From assembly GCA_942491735.1 (NCBI GenBank), contig CALOCN010000014.1, positions 2,170,001 to 2,234,000 on the forward strand: a stretch of 64,000 bases of DNA, in the 5' to 3' direction. This stretch comes from CALOCN01 sp942491735. GTDB taxonomy: Bacteria > Eisenbacteria > RBG-16-71-46 > JABDJR01. Below, in pieces: positions 33,216-41,564 of this stretch. The translations under genes were made by a program, and so were the position numbers. The notes under the pieces are model-generated. The model worked only from the letters and a program-made list of their open reading frames with translations, was not told the origin of the DNA and did no database searches. How positions within the stretch are numbered: position 1 is the stretch's first letter; every line of letters starts with the position of its first letter.

Positions 33216-35351
33216 ATGCGCTCAATCGCCTTTCTTGCCGTCTTCCTCCTCGCGGGATCCACGCCCCCTGCCCGGGCCAGCAATCCCCCCAACTATGTTC
33301 TGGAGTGGGGAAGCCCGGGTAGCGAGCCGGGTCGGTTCAACAGTCCCATTGATATCGCGGGCGACTCCCAGGGAAACCTCTACGTGGTGGAGACCGGCAA
33401 CGACCGGCTTCAGAAGTTCGACTCCCTGGGCCGTTTCATTGCCACTTGGGGCCGCGGGGGCAGCAGTACCGGACAGTTCCGGGATCCCCATGCCGTCGTG
33501 ATCGACGCCAACGATCTCATCTACGTCTTGGACTCCGGGAACAGCCGGGTCCAGGTGTTCTCCGTGGACGGCATCCATGTCCGGTCTTTCGGGGAGCGGG
33601 GTGAAGGGGAGGGGGAGTTCGACAATCCCCGCGGCATCGCGGTGAGCCCCGATGGTGACATCTATGTGGCGGACACCTTCAATGATCGCATCCAGGTATT
33701 CGATGCGGGAGGGCGTTTCCTGCGGCAGTGGGGAGGGACCGGTACCTCGCCTGTCCGATTCGACCGCCCGTCCGGGATCGATATCGACCAGGGCTCCAAC
33801 GTCTACGTCGCCGACTTCGGCAACGAGCGGATCACCAAGTTCACCCCCGGCGGATTGGCGATTGCCTTCTGGGACGTCCCGTTCTACAGCGGCCATCTTG
33901 CCGTGGACGAGGCCGCGACCATCTACACGTCCAATTCCGGCACTCATCGCATTGAACGCTACGACGGCGACGGGAATCTCCTGTGCAGTTTCGGGGAAGA
34001 AGGGGAGGAGGCCGGCGAGTTCATCCAGCCCCGGGGGATGCTGAGCGACAACGCGGATGGACTCTACCTGGTCGATACCGGAAACAACCGCATCCAGTAC
34101 TTCCAGGGGGGTGCCGGCCCCATCGAGAATATCCTCTCGCTGGGCAATGCGTCCGGGAGTCCGGCGGATCATGACACGCTCGATGCCACCCTCGGTGCCG
34201 TACCCATCGATTTGAATCTCTCCGTTTCGGAGCGTGTGTATGGCGTGGATCTCCTGCTACGGGACCGGCCAGACTGGCTTTCGGTGAGCGCGGTCGAACT
34301 CGTCCAGCGCGCCGAGGACATGAGCATCGGATTCAGCGACTCCATCAGCTCACGTATCCTCATCTACTCCCTGGAGGGCAACTCCATCCGGTCCGGCACC
34401 GGAACCGTGGCCCGCATCTGGGTGCACGTGGACTCCATGGCCACCGTCGACTCCACCATCGATCTGGAGATTGCCGAGGCCGTGCTGTCCGACCCCTTCG
34501 CCAATGCCATCCCCACCGAGACCCGCAACGGATCGTTCCAGGTGATCACGACCGTTCCCGGCGACGTCAACCTCGACAACCGGGTCAACGTGGGAGATGC
34601 CATCCGGCTCGTGGAGATCCTGCTGGGGGAGGAGGAGCCTCCAAGTCCCCGCGAACTGACCGCCGCCGACTGCAACGAGGATGCTGCGATCAACATTCTC
34701 GATGTGGTTTGCGTGACCAACCTCATCTTTGCCCTACCCGCCCCCAGCGTGGTGACCCTGGGCGGACAGCCGGTCGCGGTTGAACTGCGCATCGAGGAGG
34801 AAGTCCTCGGGCTGCAGGTGGTGTTTCCGGAGGGGGTAACCCAACCCGAGATACCCGACAACCCGCCCTTCCAGGCAGCCACCGGTCGGGATCGGGAGCG
34901 TCGGGGCGTGTTGGCCGTGTTCGACGCCGAAGGGGCCTCCTGGCCCGCCGAGACCTTCCAGACCCTGTACCTTCCCATGGAGCCGGTCGAGATCCAGGCC
35001 TACGGTCATGGGGGGAGGGCACTGTCCCTGCGGGAAGAGGACGGGGTCCTGGTGGTGGGCGGTGCTCCCACCCTTCCCGTCAGCTTCACCGCCATGCCCA
35101 ATCCTTTCCGCGGCGCCACGACCCTGGTCTTCGATGCGGAGTCCACGGGGCCCCTGCTGGTTTCGATCTTCGATCTGCGGGGGCGTCTCGTCACCTCGTA
35201 CCGGGATGAGATCCGGTTCCCGGGCCGCCAGGAACTCCCCTGGAACGCCGCCTCCGCCGACCGGCACATCGCGCCCGGGGTCTACTTTGCCCGCCTCCAG
35301 CAGGGTGGGCAGGTGGCCTCGGTGCGCCTGACCCTGCTTGGCCCGGGCTAA
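33216..35351 (+). CDS. Secreted NHL propeller / cohesin-like / dockerin protein with FlgD-type C-terminal domain
   Basis: A 711-aa exported protein with signal peptide (ending ARAS, residue 22). Residues 25-305 are NHL blades. Residues 315-445 resemble a cohesin-like beta domain. PGDVNLDNRVNVGDAIRLVE and DCNEDAAINILDVVCVTNL (about 450-505) are the two calcium loops of a dockerin type I domain. The C-terminal 85 residues, with MPNPFRGATTLVF and GVYFARL, are a FlgD-like/secretion-associated Ig domain. Such modular proteins are exported surface or extracellular proteins in FCB bacteria. The stop is followed within 100 bp by an FkbM gene. Confidence 0.84.
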   Translation: MRSIAFLAVFLLAGSTPPARASNPPNYVLEWGSPGSEPGRFNSPIDIAGDSQGNLYVVETGNDRLQKFDSLGRFIATWGRGGSSTGQFRDPHAVVIDANDLIYVLDSGNSRVQVFSVDGIHVRSFGERGEGEGEFDNPRGIAVSPDGDIYVADTFNDRIQVFDAGGRFLRQWGGTGTSPVRFDRPSGIDIDQGSNVYVADFGNERITKFTPGGLAIAFWDVPFYSGHLAVDEAATIYTSNSGTHRIERYDGDGNLLCSFGEEGEEAGEFIQPRGMLSDNADGLYLVDTGNNRIQYFQGGAGPIENILSLGNASGSPADHDTLDATLGAVPIDLNLSVSERVYGVDLLLRDRPDWLSVSAVELVQRAEDMSIGFSDSISSRILIYSLEGNSIRSGTGTVARIWVHVDSMATVDSTIDLEIAEAVLSDPFANAIPTETRNGSFQVITTVPGDVNLDNRVNVGDAIRLVEILLGEEEPPSPRELTAADCNEDAAINILDVVCVTNLIFALPAPSVVTLGGQPVAVELRIEEEVLGLQVVFPEGVTQPEIPDNPPFQAATGRDRERRGVLAVFDAEGASWPAETFQTLYLPMEPVEIQAYGHGGRALSLREEDGVLVVGGAPTLPVSFTAMPNPFRGATTLVFDAESTGPLLVSIFDLRGRLVTSYRDEIRFPGRQELPWNAASADRHIAPGVYFARLQQGGQVASVRLTLLGPG

Positions 35352-35449
35352 ACGCCGGTTTCTCCACGCGGCCGGGGCGGCTATGATGATCGGCCGCTGT
35401 TCATGGATCCCGCCGACACGGGGTCGGGTCGTTGCTGGGAGAGAGTACC

Positions 35450-36316
35450 TTGCCGCAAAACACCGAGTCTCCGGTCGCCCGCTTTCGCCACGGCGTCCGT
35501 CGTTTTCTCGAGCATCCCTCGCGCCGCCCCCTCCTGGGAGCCGCCGCGTCGGTGTACTCCAAGTTCAAGACCGGTACCTACACCCGGATCCGCTACGACG
35601 ACGGCTGGCTGCACTACCTTCCCGATGGCGTGTTCATCGACCGGCGCATCGACTTCAACATGACCTTCGACCACATGGTGAAGGTGGCGACCGAGAACTG
35701 GCTCTGGCAGTACAAGCCCCAACCGGGGGACACCATCCTCAACATCGGGGCCGGTATCGGAACCGAGACCTACGCCTTCTCCCGGGCGGTGGGTCCCACC
35801 GGCAAGGTGATCTCGGTGGAGGCGCATCCCGCCACCTTCCGTTGCCTGCAGCGGTTCTGCGAACTCAACCACCTCGACAACGTCGTGTGCCTCAACGTCG
35901 CGGTCAAGGACGATGAGACCGAAGCGCTGATCAGCGAAGACGAGACCCATGTGGCCAGCACCATCGTGGGGGTGGAGTCCGGCTTCCGGGTGCCGGGTGC
36001 CACCGTGGACGGCATCGTCCGCGACCACGGGATCGAGTCCCTGGACTTCCTCCGCATGAACATCGAGGGGGCGGAACGCCACGCCCTGGCCGGCATGACC
36101 GACTCCCTGGCCAGGACCCACCACATCTGTGTCTCCTGCCACGACTTTCTCGCCGACCGGGGAGAAGGGGAGGGGATGCGGACCCGCGCCGTCGTGGATG
36201 CCTACCTCCGGGAAAAGGGGTTCCACCTCACCGAGAGAGAGGACCCGCACCCCTGGATTCGGGATCAGGTCAATGCGGTGAACCCCCGATTCCAGCGCTC
36301 GAAGCGATCCACGTAA
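35450..36316 (+). CDS. FkbM-family methyltransferase
   Basis: A 288-aa SAM-dependent methyltransferase. The SAM-binding motif ILNIGAGIGTETYAFSRAVG is near residue 100, VISVEAHPATFRCL near 122 and the family element DFLRMNIEGAERHAL near 205. FkbM enzymes often O-methylate sugars or lipids; the substrate is unknown. TTG at 35450 is used because GGGAGAG lies about 6 bp upstream; TTG at 35432 is an alternative. Confidence 0.84.
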   Translation: MPQNTESPVARFRHGVRRFLEHPSRRPLLGAAASVYSKFKTGTYTRIRYDDGWLHYLPDGVFIDRRIDFNMTFDHMVKVATENWLWQYKPQPGDTILNIGAGIGTETYAFSRAVGPTGKVISVEAHPATFRCLQRFCELNHLDNVVCLNVAVKDDETEALISEDETHVASTIVGVESGFRVPGATVDGIVRDHGIESLDFLRMNIEGAERHALAGMTDSLARTHHICVSCHDFLADRGEGEGMRTRAVVDAYLREKGFHLTEREDPHPWIRDQVNAVNPRFQRSKRST

Positions 36317-36457
36317 CCCCCCTTGTTCCAGTCGTATAGACCCTCATTGGGCCCCTTGGGCCAGAAACGTCTTTTCCACTAGGCTCTGCCGGAGGCCTTG
36401 GTTACTCTCTGGACCCCCAAGTGAGCAGGGAACGCAACCGTCGGAGGAGATCGCGCC

Positions 36458-36724
36458 ATGTGGCAATGCGACAACTGCGGGTACACGGATGAGGACGGCA
36501 AGAGCTTCGAGGCGGATTTTGATCCGGAAGCCGGGGAGAACGTCCGCTACTGCCCCGAGTGCGGCAGCGACGAGGTGTACCAGGTGGACGATGAGGATGG
36601 CGAGGAGGGGGATGCCTTCGACGAGGATGATGACGACCTGATCCCGGACGAGGATGACGAGGACGACGACGATTCCGGGAACGGCTGGGACAAGGACGAC
36701 GGCGGCGGTGAGACCCGCCAGTAA
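36458..36724 (+). CDS. Small acidic zinc-ribbon protein
   Basis: An 88-aa protein. Two CxxC knuckles (C4-x2-C7 and C32-x2-C35) form a zinc ribbon in the first 40 residues. The remaining 45 residues are almost all Asp and Glu with a few Gly, a polyacidic tail. GGAGG precedes the ATG by about 10 bp. Function is unknown; zinc ribbon plus acidic tail suggests contact with basic proteins or nucleic-acid complexes. Confidence 0.72.
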   Translation: MWQCDNCGYTDEDGKSFEADFDPEAGENVRYCPECGSDEVYQVDDEDGEEGDAFDEDDDDLIPDEDDEDDDDSGNGWDKDDGGGETRQ

Positions 36725-36739
36725 TCCCAAGCTCCGTTC

Positions 36740-36767
36740 TTGACAGGGTTTCGGGGGGTGCTATCCT
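36740..36767 (+). promoter_or_regulatory. Sigma-70 promoter of tRNA-Val
   Basis: TTGACA (36740-36745) and TATCCT (36762-36767) are 16 bp apart and end 19 bp before the tRNA. The perfect -35 and position make this the most convincing promoter in the window. Confidence 0.75.
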
Positions 36768-36786
36768 CTTACGCTCGTTTTAACGG

Positions 36787-36863
36787 GGGCGATTAGCTCA
36801 GCTGGCTAGAGTGCCTGCTTGACATGCAGGAGGTCACTGGTTCAAGTCCAGTATCGCCCACCA
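36787..36863 (+). tRNA. tRNA-Val (anticodon GAC)
   Basis: Acceptor GGGCGAT (36787-36793) pairs with ATCGCCC (36853-36859), followed by A and encoded CCA. Anticodon stem CCTGC/GCAGG holds loop TTGACAT, giving GAC. Confidence 0.97.
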
Positions 36864-36979
36864 TCAGACGGCTGGATCCCGGATCCTGCCCCCGGGGCAC
36901 CCCGGACGACATCAGATGATCCGTCCCACGCAGGCCCCGGGCCTGCGTTGTCGTATCCGCTGAAACCCAAGGAGACGGT

Positions 36980-38893
36980 ATGCCGAAGGTCACCCTCATC
37001 CAGGAAGACGGCCACCGCGAGCTGGAGATCGCCGAGGGCAAGACCTACGGCGACCTGGTCAAGAAGCTCGGCCGCAACAAGGACGTGATCGCGGTCAGGG
37101 AAGGGGAGACCCTCAAGGGACTCTACGAGCCGGCCCAGGACGGCGCCACCGTGACCCTGATCACCTTCGACGATCCCGATGGCCAGGACCTCTACCGCCA
37201 CAGCTCCGCCCACATCATGGCCTCGGCGGTCAACGAGCTGTTTCCCGAGGTGAAGTACGCGATCGGCCCCGCCATCGAGGACGGGTTCTTCTACGACTTC
37301 CAGACCGATACCCCCTTCTCGGACGAGGACCTCGCCGCCATCGAGAAGCGGATGAAGCACATCGTCAAGCGGAACGTCCCTTTCCGGAAGTCCTGGATGG
37401 ACCGCAGCGAGGCGATCGAGGAGTTCAAGCGCCGTGGGGACAAGTTCAAGGTGGAAATCCTCGAGGGGATCACCGACGACCAGGTCTCCATCTACCAGCA
37501 CGGCGATTTCGTCGATCTCTGCACCGGACCGCATCTCCCCTCCACCGGAAAGCTCCACGCCTTCAAGCTGCTCTCCACCGCCGGGTCCTACTGGCGTGGA
37601 GATCAGGAGCGGGACGCCCTGACCCGGGTCTATGGCACGTCCTGGTTTTCCCAGGAGCAGCTCGACGACTACCTCCACCGCATCGAGGAAGCCAAGAAGC
37701 GGGACCATCGCCGCCTGGGCAAGGACCTCGACCTGTTCTCCCTGCACGAGAACGTGGGGGGCGGTCTGGTCTTCTGGCACCCCAAGGGGGGGCGGGTCCG
37801 CACCGTCATCGAGGATTTCTGGCGTGAACGGCACCTGGCCAACGGGTACGAGATCGTCTACACCCCCCATGTGGGACGCAGCACGCTGTGGGAGACCTCG
37901 GGTCATCTCGAGTTCTTCGCCGAGTCCATGTACCCGGCCATGAAACTCGACAACGCCGACTACTACGCCAAGCCGATGAACTGCCCGTTCCACATCATGA
38001 TGTACAAGAACACGCGACACTCCTATCGCGAGTTCCCCATGCGCTGGGCGGAACTCGGCACCGTGTACCGCTACGAGCTTCCCGGAGTGCTCCACGGCCT
38101 GTTGCGGGTCCGCGGATTCACCCAGGACGACGCCCATCTCTTTGTCCGTCCGGACCAGATGGACGAGGAAATGGACAGCACCGTCCGGTTCTGTCTCGAC
38201 ATGCTGCGCTCGTTCGGCTTCACCGAATTCGATCTCTATCTCTCCACCCGCCCCGAGAAGGCGGTGGGGGAGCAGGCCCAGTGGGACGCGGCCCAGGCCT
38301 CGCTGGTCCAGGCCCTGGAAAAGACCGGCCTTCCCTACCAGGTGGACGAGGGCGGGGGCGCTTTCTACGGCCCCAAGATCGACATCAAGATCAAGGACGC
38401 CATCGGCCGTTCCTGGCAGTGCAGCACCATCCAGTTCGACTTCAACCTGCCCGAGCGCTTCGACCTCACCTACATCGGGGAGGACGGAGACCGTCATCGC
38501 CCCTACATGATCCACCGGGCCCTTCTCGGTTCCCTGGAGCGCTTCTTCGGGGTCCTCGTGGAGCACTACGCCGGGGCCTTCCCGGTCTGGCTCGCCCCGG
38601 TCCAGGTCAAGGTCCTGCCCATCAGCTCCCAGAACGTCGAGTACGCGGAAAAGGTGGCCCAGGGGCTGCGCGATGCCGGGATCCGGCTCGAGGTAGACGA
38701 CCGTAACGAGAAGATTGGTGCCAAGATCCGGGATTCCGAAATGCAGAAGGTCCCCTACATGCTGGTGGTGGGGCGGCGGGACGAGGAGGCGGGGACGGTC
38801 TCGGTGCGCAAGCGGGGGGAAGGGGACCTCGGGGGGCTCTCCCAGGGGGACTTCCTGGAAAAAATCCTTGCGGAGGTGGACGAGCGCGCCTAA
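36980..38893 (+). CDS. thrS: Threonyl-tRNA synthetase
   Basis: A 637-aa class II synthetase. An N-terminal TGS domain (MPKVTLIQEDG to about 62) is followed by the editing domain with HSSAHIMASAV (about 74) and CTGPHLP (about 180), the catalytic domain with motif 2 YRYELPGVLHGLLRVRGFTQDD and motif 3 HRALLGSLERF, and the anticodon-binding domain. The zinc ligand Cys in AKPMNCPFHI is present. Length is normal. A GGAGACGG site precedes the ATG. A rho-independent terminator lies 165 bp downstream. Confidence 0.97.
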   Translation: MPKVTLIQEDGHRELEIAEGKTYGDLVKKLGRNKDVIAVREGETLKGLYEPAQDGATVTLITFDDPDGQDLYRHSSAHIMASAVNELFPEVKYAIGPAIEDGFFYDFQTDTPFSDEDLAAIEKRMKHIVKRNVPFRKSWMDRSEAIEEFKRRGDKFKVEILEGITDDQVSIYQHGDFVDLCTGPHLPSTGKLHAFKLLSTAGSYWRGDQERDALTRVYGTSWFSQEQLDDYLHRIEEAKKRDHRRLGKDLDLFSLHENVGGGLVFWHPKGGRVRTVIEDFWRERHLANGYEIVYTPHVGRSTLWETSGHLEFFAESMYPAMKLDNADYYAKPMNCPFHIMMYKNTRHSYREFPMRWAELGTVYRYELPGVLHGLLRVRGFTQDDAHLFVRPDQMDEEMDSTVRFCLDMLRSFGFTEFDLYLSTRPEKAVGEQAQWDAAQASLVQALEKTGLPYQVDEGGGAFYGPKIDIKIKDAIGRSWQCSTIQFDFNLPERFDLTYIGEDGDRHRPYMIHRALLGSLERFFGVLVEHYAGAFPVWLAPVQVKVLPISSQNVEYAEKVAQGLRDAGIRLEVDDRNEKIGAKIRDSEMQKVPYMLVVGRRDEEAGTVSVRKRGEGDLGGLSQGDFLEKILAEVDERA

Positions 38894-39059
38894 CATGGTG
38901 CGCTTGCGCCAAGTAGAGGCACAGCTTCTCACCCGGTCGCGGAGGGCTCCTGATACCAAGGCACCCCTCGACGGCTTACCGGGTTCCCCCAGTGGGGGCG
39001 CGGAGCGACATCCGGCAGCGGGGTGGGACGTCCCATCCGCCGATGTCCTCCTGCGTGAA

Positions 39060-39093
39060 CGGAGTCGTGCCCTGCATGGCTCCGATTTTTTTT
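39060..39093 (+). terminator. Rho-independent terminator between thrS and infC
   Basis: CGGAG and CTCCG form an outer 5-bp stem, GTGC/GCAT an inner stem with a 3-nt loop and a 2x2 internal loop, followed by A and eight Ts. It either ends thrS or acts as an attenuator in the infC leader; a second GC-rich inverted repeat (39126-39154) lies just before the infC ribosome site. Confidence 0.65.
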
Positions 39094-39177
39094 GTTTGAC
39101 AGGTTCGGGCACACGGCCCGAGCGGTCCGCGGCAGGGGGGCCTGCCCGCGGAGGACCCACGACAGGAGGTTAGGCGC

Positions 39178-39876
39178 ATAGCCAGACGAATCGTCTCCAG
39201 AAAAGACATCCAGAAGGACACGACCCGGATCAACGAGCGCATCCGCATTCCCATGGTGCGCGTCGTGGACGAGAACGGGGAGCAGGTCGGGGTCATCGCA
39301 TCCAGGGACGCGGTGGCCATGGCTCGCGAGCGCGGGCTCGACCTGGTCGAGGTGTCGCCCAACTCATCGCCGCCGGTGTGCCGGATCATGGACTATGGCC
39401 GGTACAAGTACGAAATGAAGAAGAAGTCGGCCAAGGCGAAGCGGGTGCAGCACCGGATCCAGGTCAAGGAAGTCAAGTTCCGACCGAAGATCGACGACCA
39501 CGATTTCGATTTCAAGGTGAACCATGCGCGTGAGTTCATGGAACACAACAACAAGGTGAAGTTCATCGTCCAGTTCCGGGGGCGTGAAATCGCCCACTCG
39601 GAGCTGGGTCGGGCACTTCTGGAGCGGGCGGCCGCGGAGCTCGAGGACATCGGGCAGATCGAGGCCGGCGCACGTCAGGAGGGGCACACCATGACCATGT
39701 ACATGATGCCCCGCAAGGAGAAGGTGAAGCCCAAGGAGTCCACCCGGGAAGACGAGCGCAAGGCCGCAGGGTCGGCGCCTCCCGCGGAGGCCAAGGCGGA
39801 GACACCTGTCGAGAAGCCGGCCCAGGCGCCGGCGGCAAACGAGCCGACCGAGGGCGATACGCCCTCCGAGGCGTAG
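39178..39876 (+). CDS. infC: Translation initiation factor IF-3, AUA start
   Basis: A 232-aa IF-3. The family N-terminus RINERIRIPMVRVVDENGEQ lies upstream of the first ATG (39253), so initiation must be earlier; ATA at 39178 sits 8 bp after AGGAGG and is the only fitting codon. Non-standard start codons in infC allow IF-3 to repress its own translation. The N-domain (DLVEVSPNSSPPVCRIMDYG) and C-domain (FIVQFRGREIAHSELG) are complete. A 50-residue Ala/Pro/Glu-rich tail follows. Next are rpmI and rplT, the classic operon. Confidence 0.93.
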   Translation: MARRIVSRKDIQKDTTRINERIRIPMVRVVDENGEQVGVIASRDAVAMARERGLDLVEVSPNSSPPVCRIMDYGRYKYEMKKKSAKAKRVQHRIQVKEVKFRPKIDDHDFDFKVNHAREFMEHNNKVKFIVQFRGREIAHSELGRALLERAAAELEDIGQIEAGARQEGHTMTMYMMPRKEKVKPKESTREDERKAAGSAPPAEAKAETPVEKPAQAPAANEPTEGDTPSEA

Positions 39877-39907
39877 ACGGGGAGCCCCAGGCTCTCCGGG
39901 AGGCAAT

Positions 39908-40108
39908 ATGCCGAAGCTCAAGACGAACCGTGGTGCCGCCAAGCGGCTGAAGCTGACGGCCAAGGGCCGGGTCAAGCGCAGCAAGGCGTTCGCCAACCAC
40001 ATCCTTACCAAGAAGAGCACCAAGCGGAAGCGGGGCCTGCGTCAGCCGGCGATGGTCACCTCCGCGGACGAGAAGCGCGTGAAGGGAATGCTCCCCAACG
40101 GGAAGTAG
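39908..40108 (+). CDS. rpmI: 50S ribosomal protein L35
   Basis: A 66-aa basic ribosomal protein beginning MPKLKTNRGAAKRLKLTAKG, the L35 signature. GGGAGGC precedes the ATG. It lies between infC and rplT in the conserved order. Confidence 0.98.
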   Translation: MPKLKTNRGAAKRLKLTAKGRVKRSKAFANHILTKKSTKRKRGLRQPAMVTSADEKRVKGMLPNGK

Positions 40109-40181
40109 TCCGGTGCCCGGCCACGAGGGTGGCGGGCGGTGCAGGTTGAACCGGCCCAGGCGGGCCGACAGGAGGTAGACC

Positions 40182-40541
40182 ATGCCACGCGCACGTGGAG
40201 TGGTGCCGGGCCGCGCCCGGCGAAAGAAAGTTCTCGCAGCCAGCCGAGGTAACTTCGGCGGTCGCTCGCGTCTCTACAAGTCCGCGCACGAGACCTATCT
40301 GCGCGCCCTCAACTTTGCCTACGCCCATCGGCGTCGCAAGAAGCGGGATTTCCGTCGTCTGTGGATCACCCGGATCAACGCCGCCGCGCGGCAGAACGGT
40401 CTGTCCTACAGCGTGTTCATCAACGGTCTCAAGAAGGCCAACGTCGAGATCGACCGCAAGGTCCTGGCCGAACTCGCGGTGCATGACAGCCCCGCCTTCA
40501 ACCAGCTCGCCTCGGTCGCCAAGGAGGCGGTGGGCCGCTGA
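40182..40541 (+). CDS. rplT: 50S ribosomal protein L20
   Basis: A 119-aa rRNA-binding protein. MPRARGVVPGRARRKKVLAA and YAHRRRKKRDFRRLWITRINAA are diagnostic. AGGAGGT precedes the ATG. In its 3' end, AAGGAGG (40521-40527) doubles as the likely ribosome site of pheS, whose CTG start overlaps the rplT stop. Confidence 0.98.
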   Translation: MPRARGVVPGRARRKKVLAASRGNFGGRSRLYKSAHETYLRALNFAYAHRRRKKRDFRRLWITRINAAARQNGLSYSVFINGLKKANVEIDRKVLAELAVHDSPAFNQLASVAKEAVGR

Positions 40542-41557
40542 GCGGGACCGAAGTTCTCCAGGACGTCGAACGGATCCGCGAATCCGGCGTGGCCGAGATC
40601 GAGGCCGCGCCGGATTCCGCTGCATTGGAGGCCGCCCGGGTCCGGTTCCTGGGCCGCAAGTCCCCCCTGAACTCCATCCTGCGGGGTCTCAAGGACCTCT
40701 CCCCGGATGTGAGGGGCCAGGTGGGGCAGGCCTCCAACGGAGCGCGCAAGGCGCTCGAGGCCGCCGTGGAAGCGCGCAAGAGCGCCCTCACCACGGCCGG
40801 GGCCGCCACCGGGTTGGATCCGACCCTTCCCGGGGTCCAACCCGCCCGGGGCACCCAGCACCTCCTGACCCGGATCGAGGAGCGTATCCTCGACATCTTC
40901 CACGGCATGGGTTTCAGCGTGGCCCGGGGCCCGGACGTCGAGGACGACTACCACAACTTCGAGGCGCTCAACATGCCGGTCGGGCATCCGGCGCGGGACA
41001 TGCAGGACACCTTCTTCGTCAACGACGAGGTCGTCCTGCGCACCCACACCTCACCGGTGCAGATCCGGGTCATGGAATCCAACGACCCTCCCATCCGCAT
41101 GGTCTTTCCGGGCCGGGTCTACCGGCGGGAGACCCAGGACGCGACCCACTCTTCCGAGTTCCACCAGGTGGAGCTGCTCTATATCGACCACGGCGTGACC
41201 ATGATGGATCTCAAGGGCGCGCTCAGCGAGTTTGCCCACGCCATGTTCGGCGAGCACCTCGATGTACGGTTCCGCCCCAGCTACTTTCCCTTCGTGGAAC
41301 CGGGCGCCGAGATGGACATCACCTGCTTCAAGTGCATGGGCAAGGGATGCGGGTTGTGCAAGGGGAGCGGCTGGATCGAGATCCTGGGTTCGGGCATGGT
41401 CCATCCCCAGGTCCTGCGCAACGTGGGCTACGATCCGGAAAAGGTGTCCGGTTATGCCGCCGGCATGGGAGTCGAGCGGATCGCCATGCTGCGGCACGGG
41501 GTGCCGGACATCCGGCTCTTCTTCGAGAACGACCTGCGTTTCCTCGGTCAGTTCTAG
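40538..41557 (+). CDS. pheS: Phenylalanyl-tRNA synthetase alpha subunit, probable CUG start
   Basis: A class II synthetase alpha subunit of 339 aa from CTG 40538. The coiled N-terminal domain is followed by HLLTRIEERILDIFHGMGF, motif 2 (RVYRRETQDATHSSEFHQVE) and motif 3 (GMGVERIAMLRHGVPDIR). The first ordinary start is GTG 40589 (322 aa), but it has no ribosome site and would remove part of the first helix. CTG 40538 overlaps the rplT stop and lies 10 bp after AAGGAGG. pheT does not follow; it is at 53.0 kb. Confidence 0.92.
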   Translation: MSGTEVLQDVERIRESGVAEIEAAPDSAALEAARVRFLGRKSPLNSILRGLKDLSPDVRGQVGQASNGARKALEAAVEARKSALTTAGAATGLDPTLPGVQPARGTQHLLTRIEERILDIFHGMGFSVARGPDVEDDYHNFEALNMPVGHPARDMQDTFFVNDEVVLRTHTSPVQIRVMESNDPPIRMVFPGRVYRRETQDATHSSEFHQVELLYIDHGVTMMDLKGALSEFAHAMFGEHLDVRFRPSYFPFVEPGAEMDITCFKCMGKGCGLCKGSGWIEILGSGMVHPQVLRNVGYDPEKVSGYAAGMGVERIAMLRHGVPDIRLFFENDLRFLGQF

Positions 41558-41564
41558 AGCGGTG

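Noticed and set aside
39096..39101. TTGACA as an infC promoter -35
   Set aside because: No acceptable -10 lies 16-19 bp downstream; the sequence there is nearly all G and C.
36842..39160. A 772-codon minus-strand frame opposite thrS
   Set aside because: The plus strand encodes a full-length threonyl-tRNA synthetase; the antisense frame also crosses tRNA-Val.
39253..39255. ATG as the infC start
   Set aside because: It lies inside the conserved VRVVDE segment and would delete the RINERIRIP N-terminus that defines IF-3.
40589..40591. GTG as the pheS start
   Set aside because: Kept only as an alternative: it lacks a ribosome site and shortens the N-terminal helix, whereas CTG 40538 has AAGGAGG.
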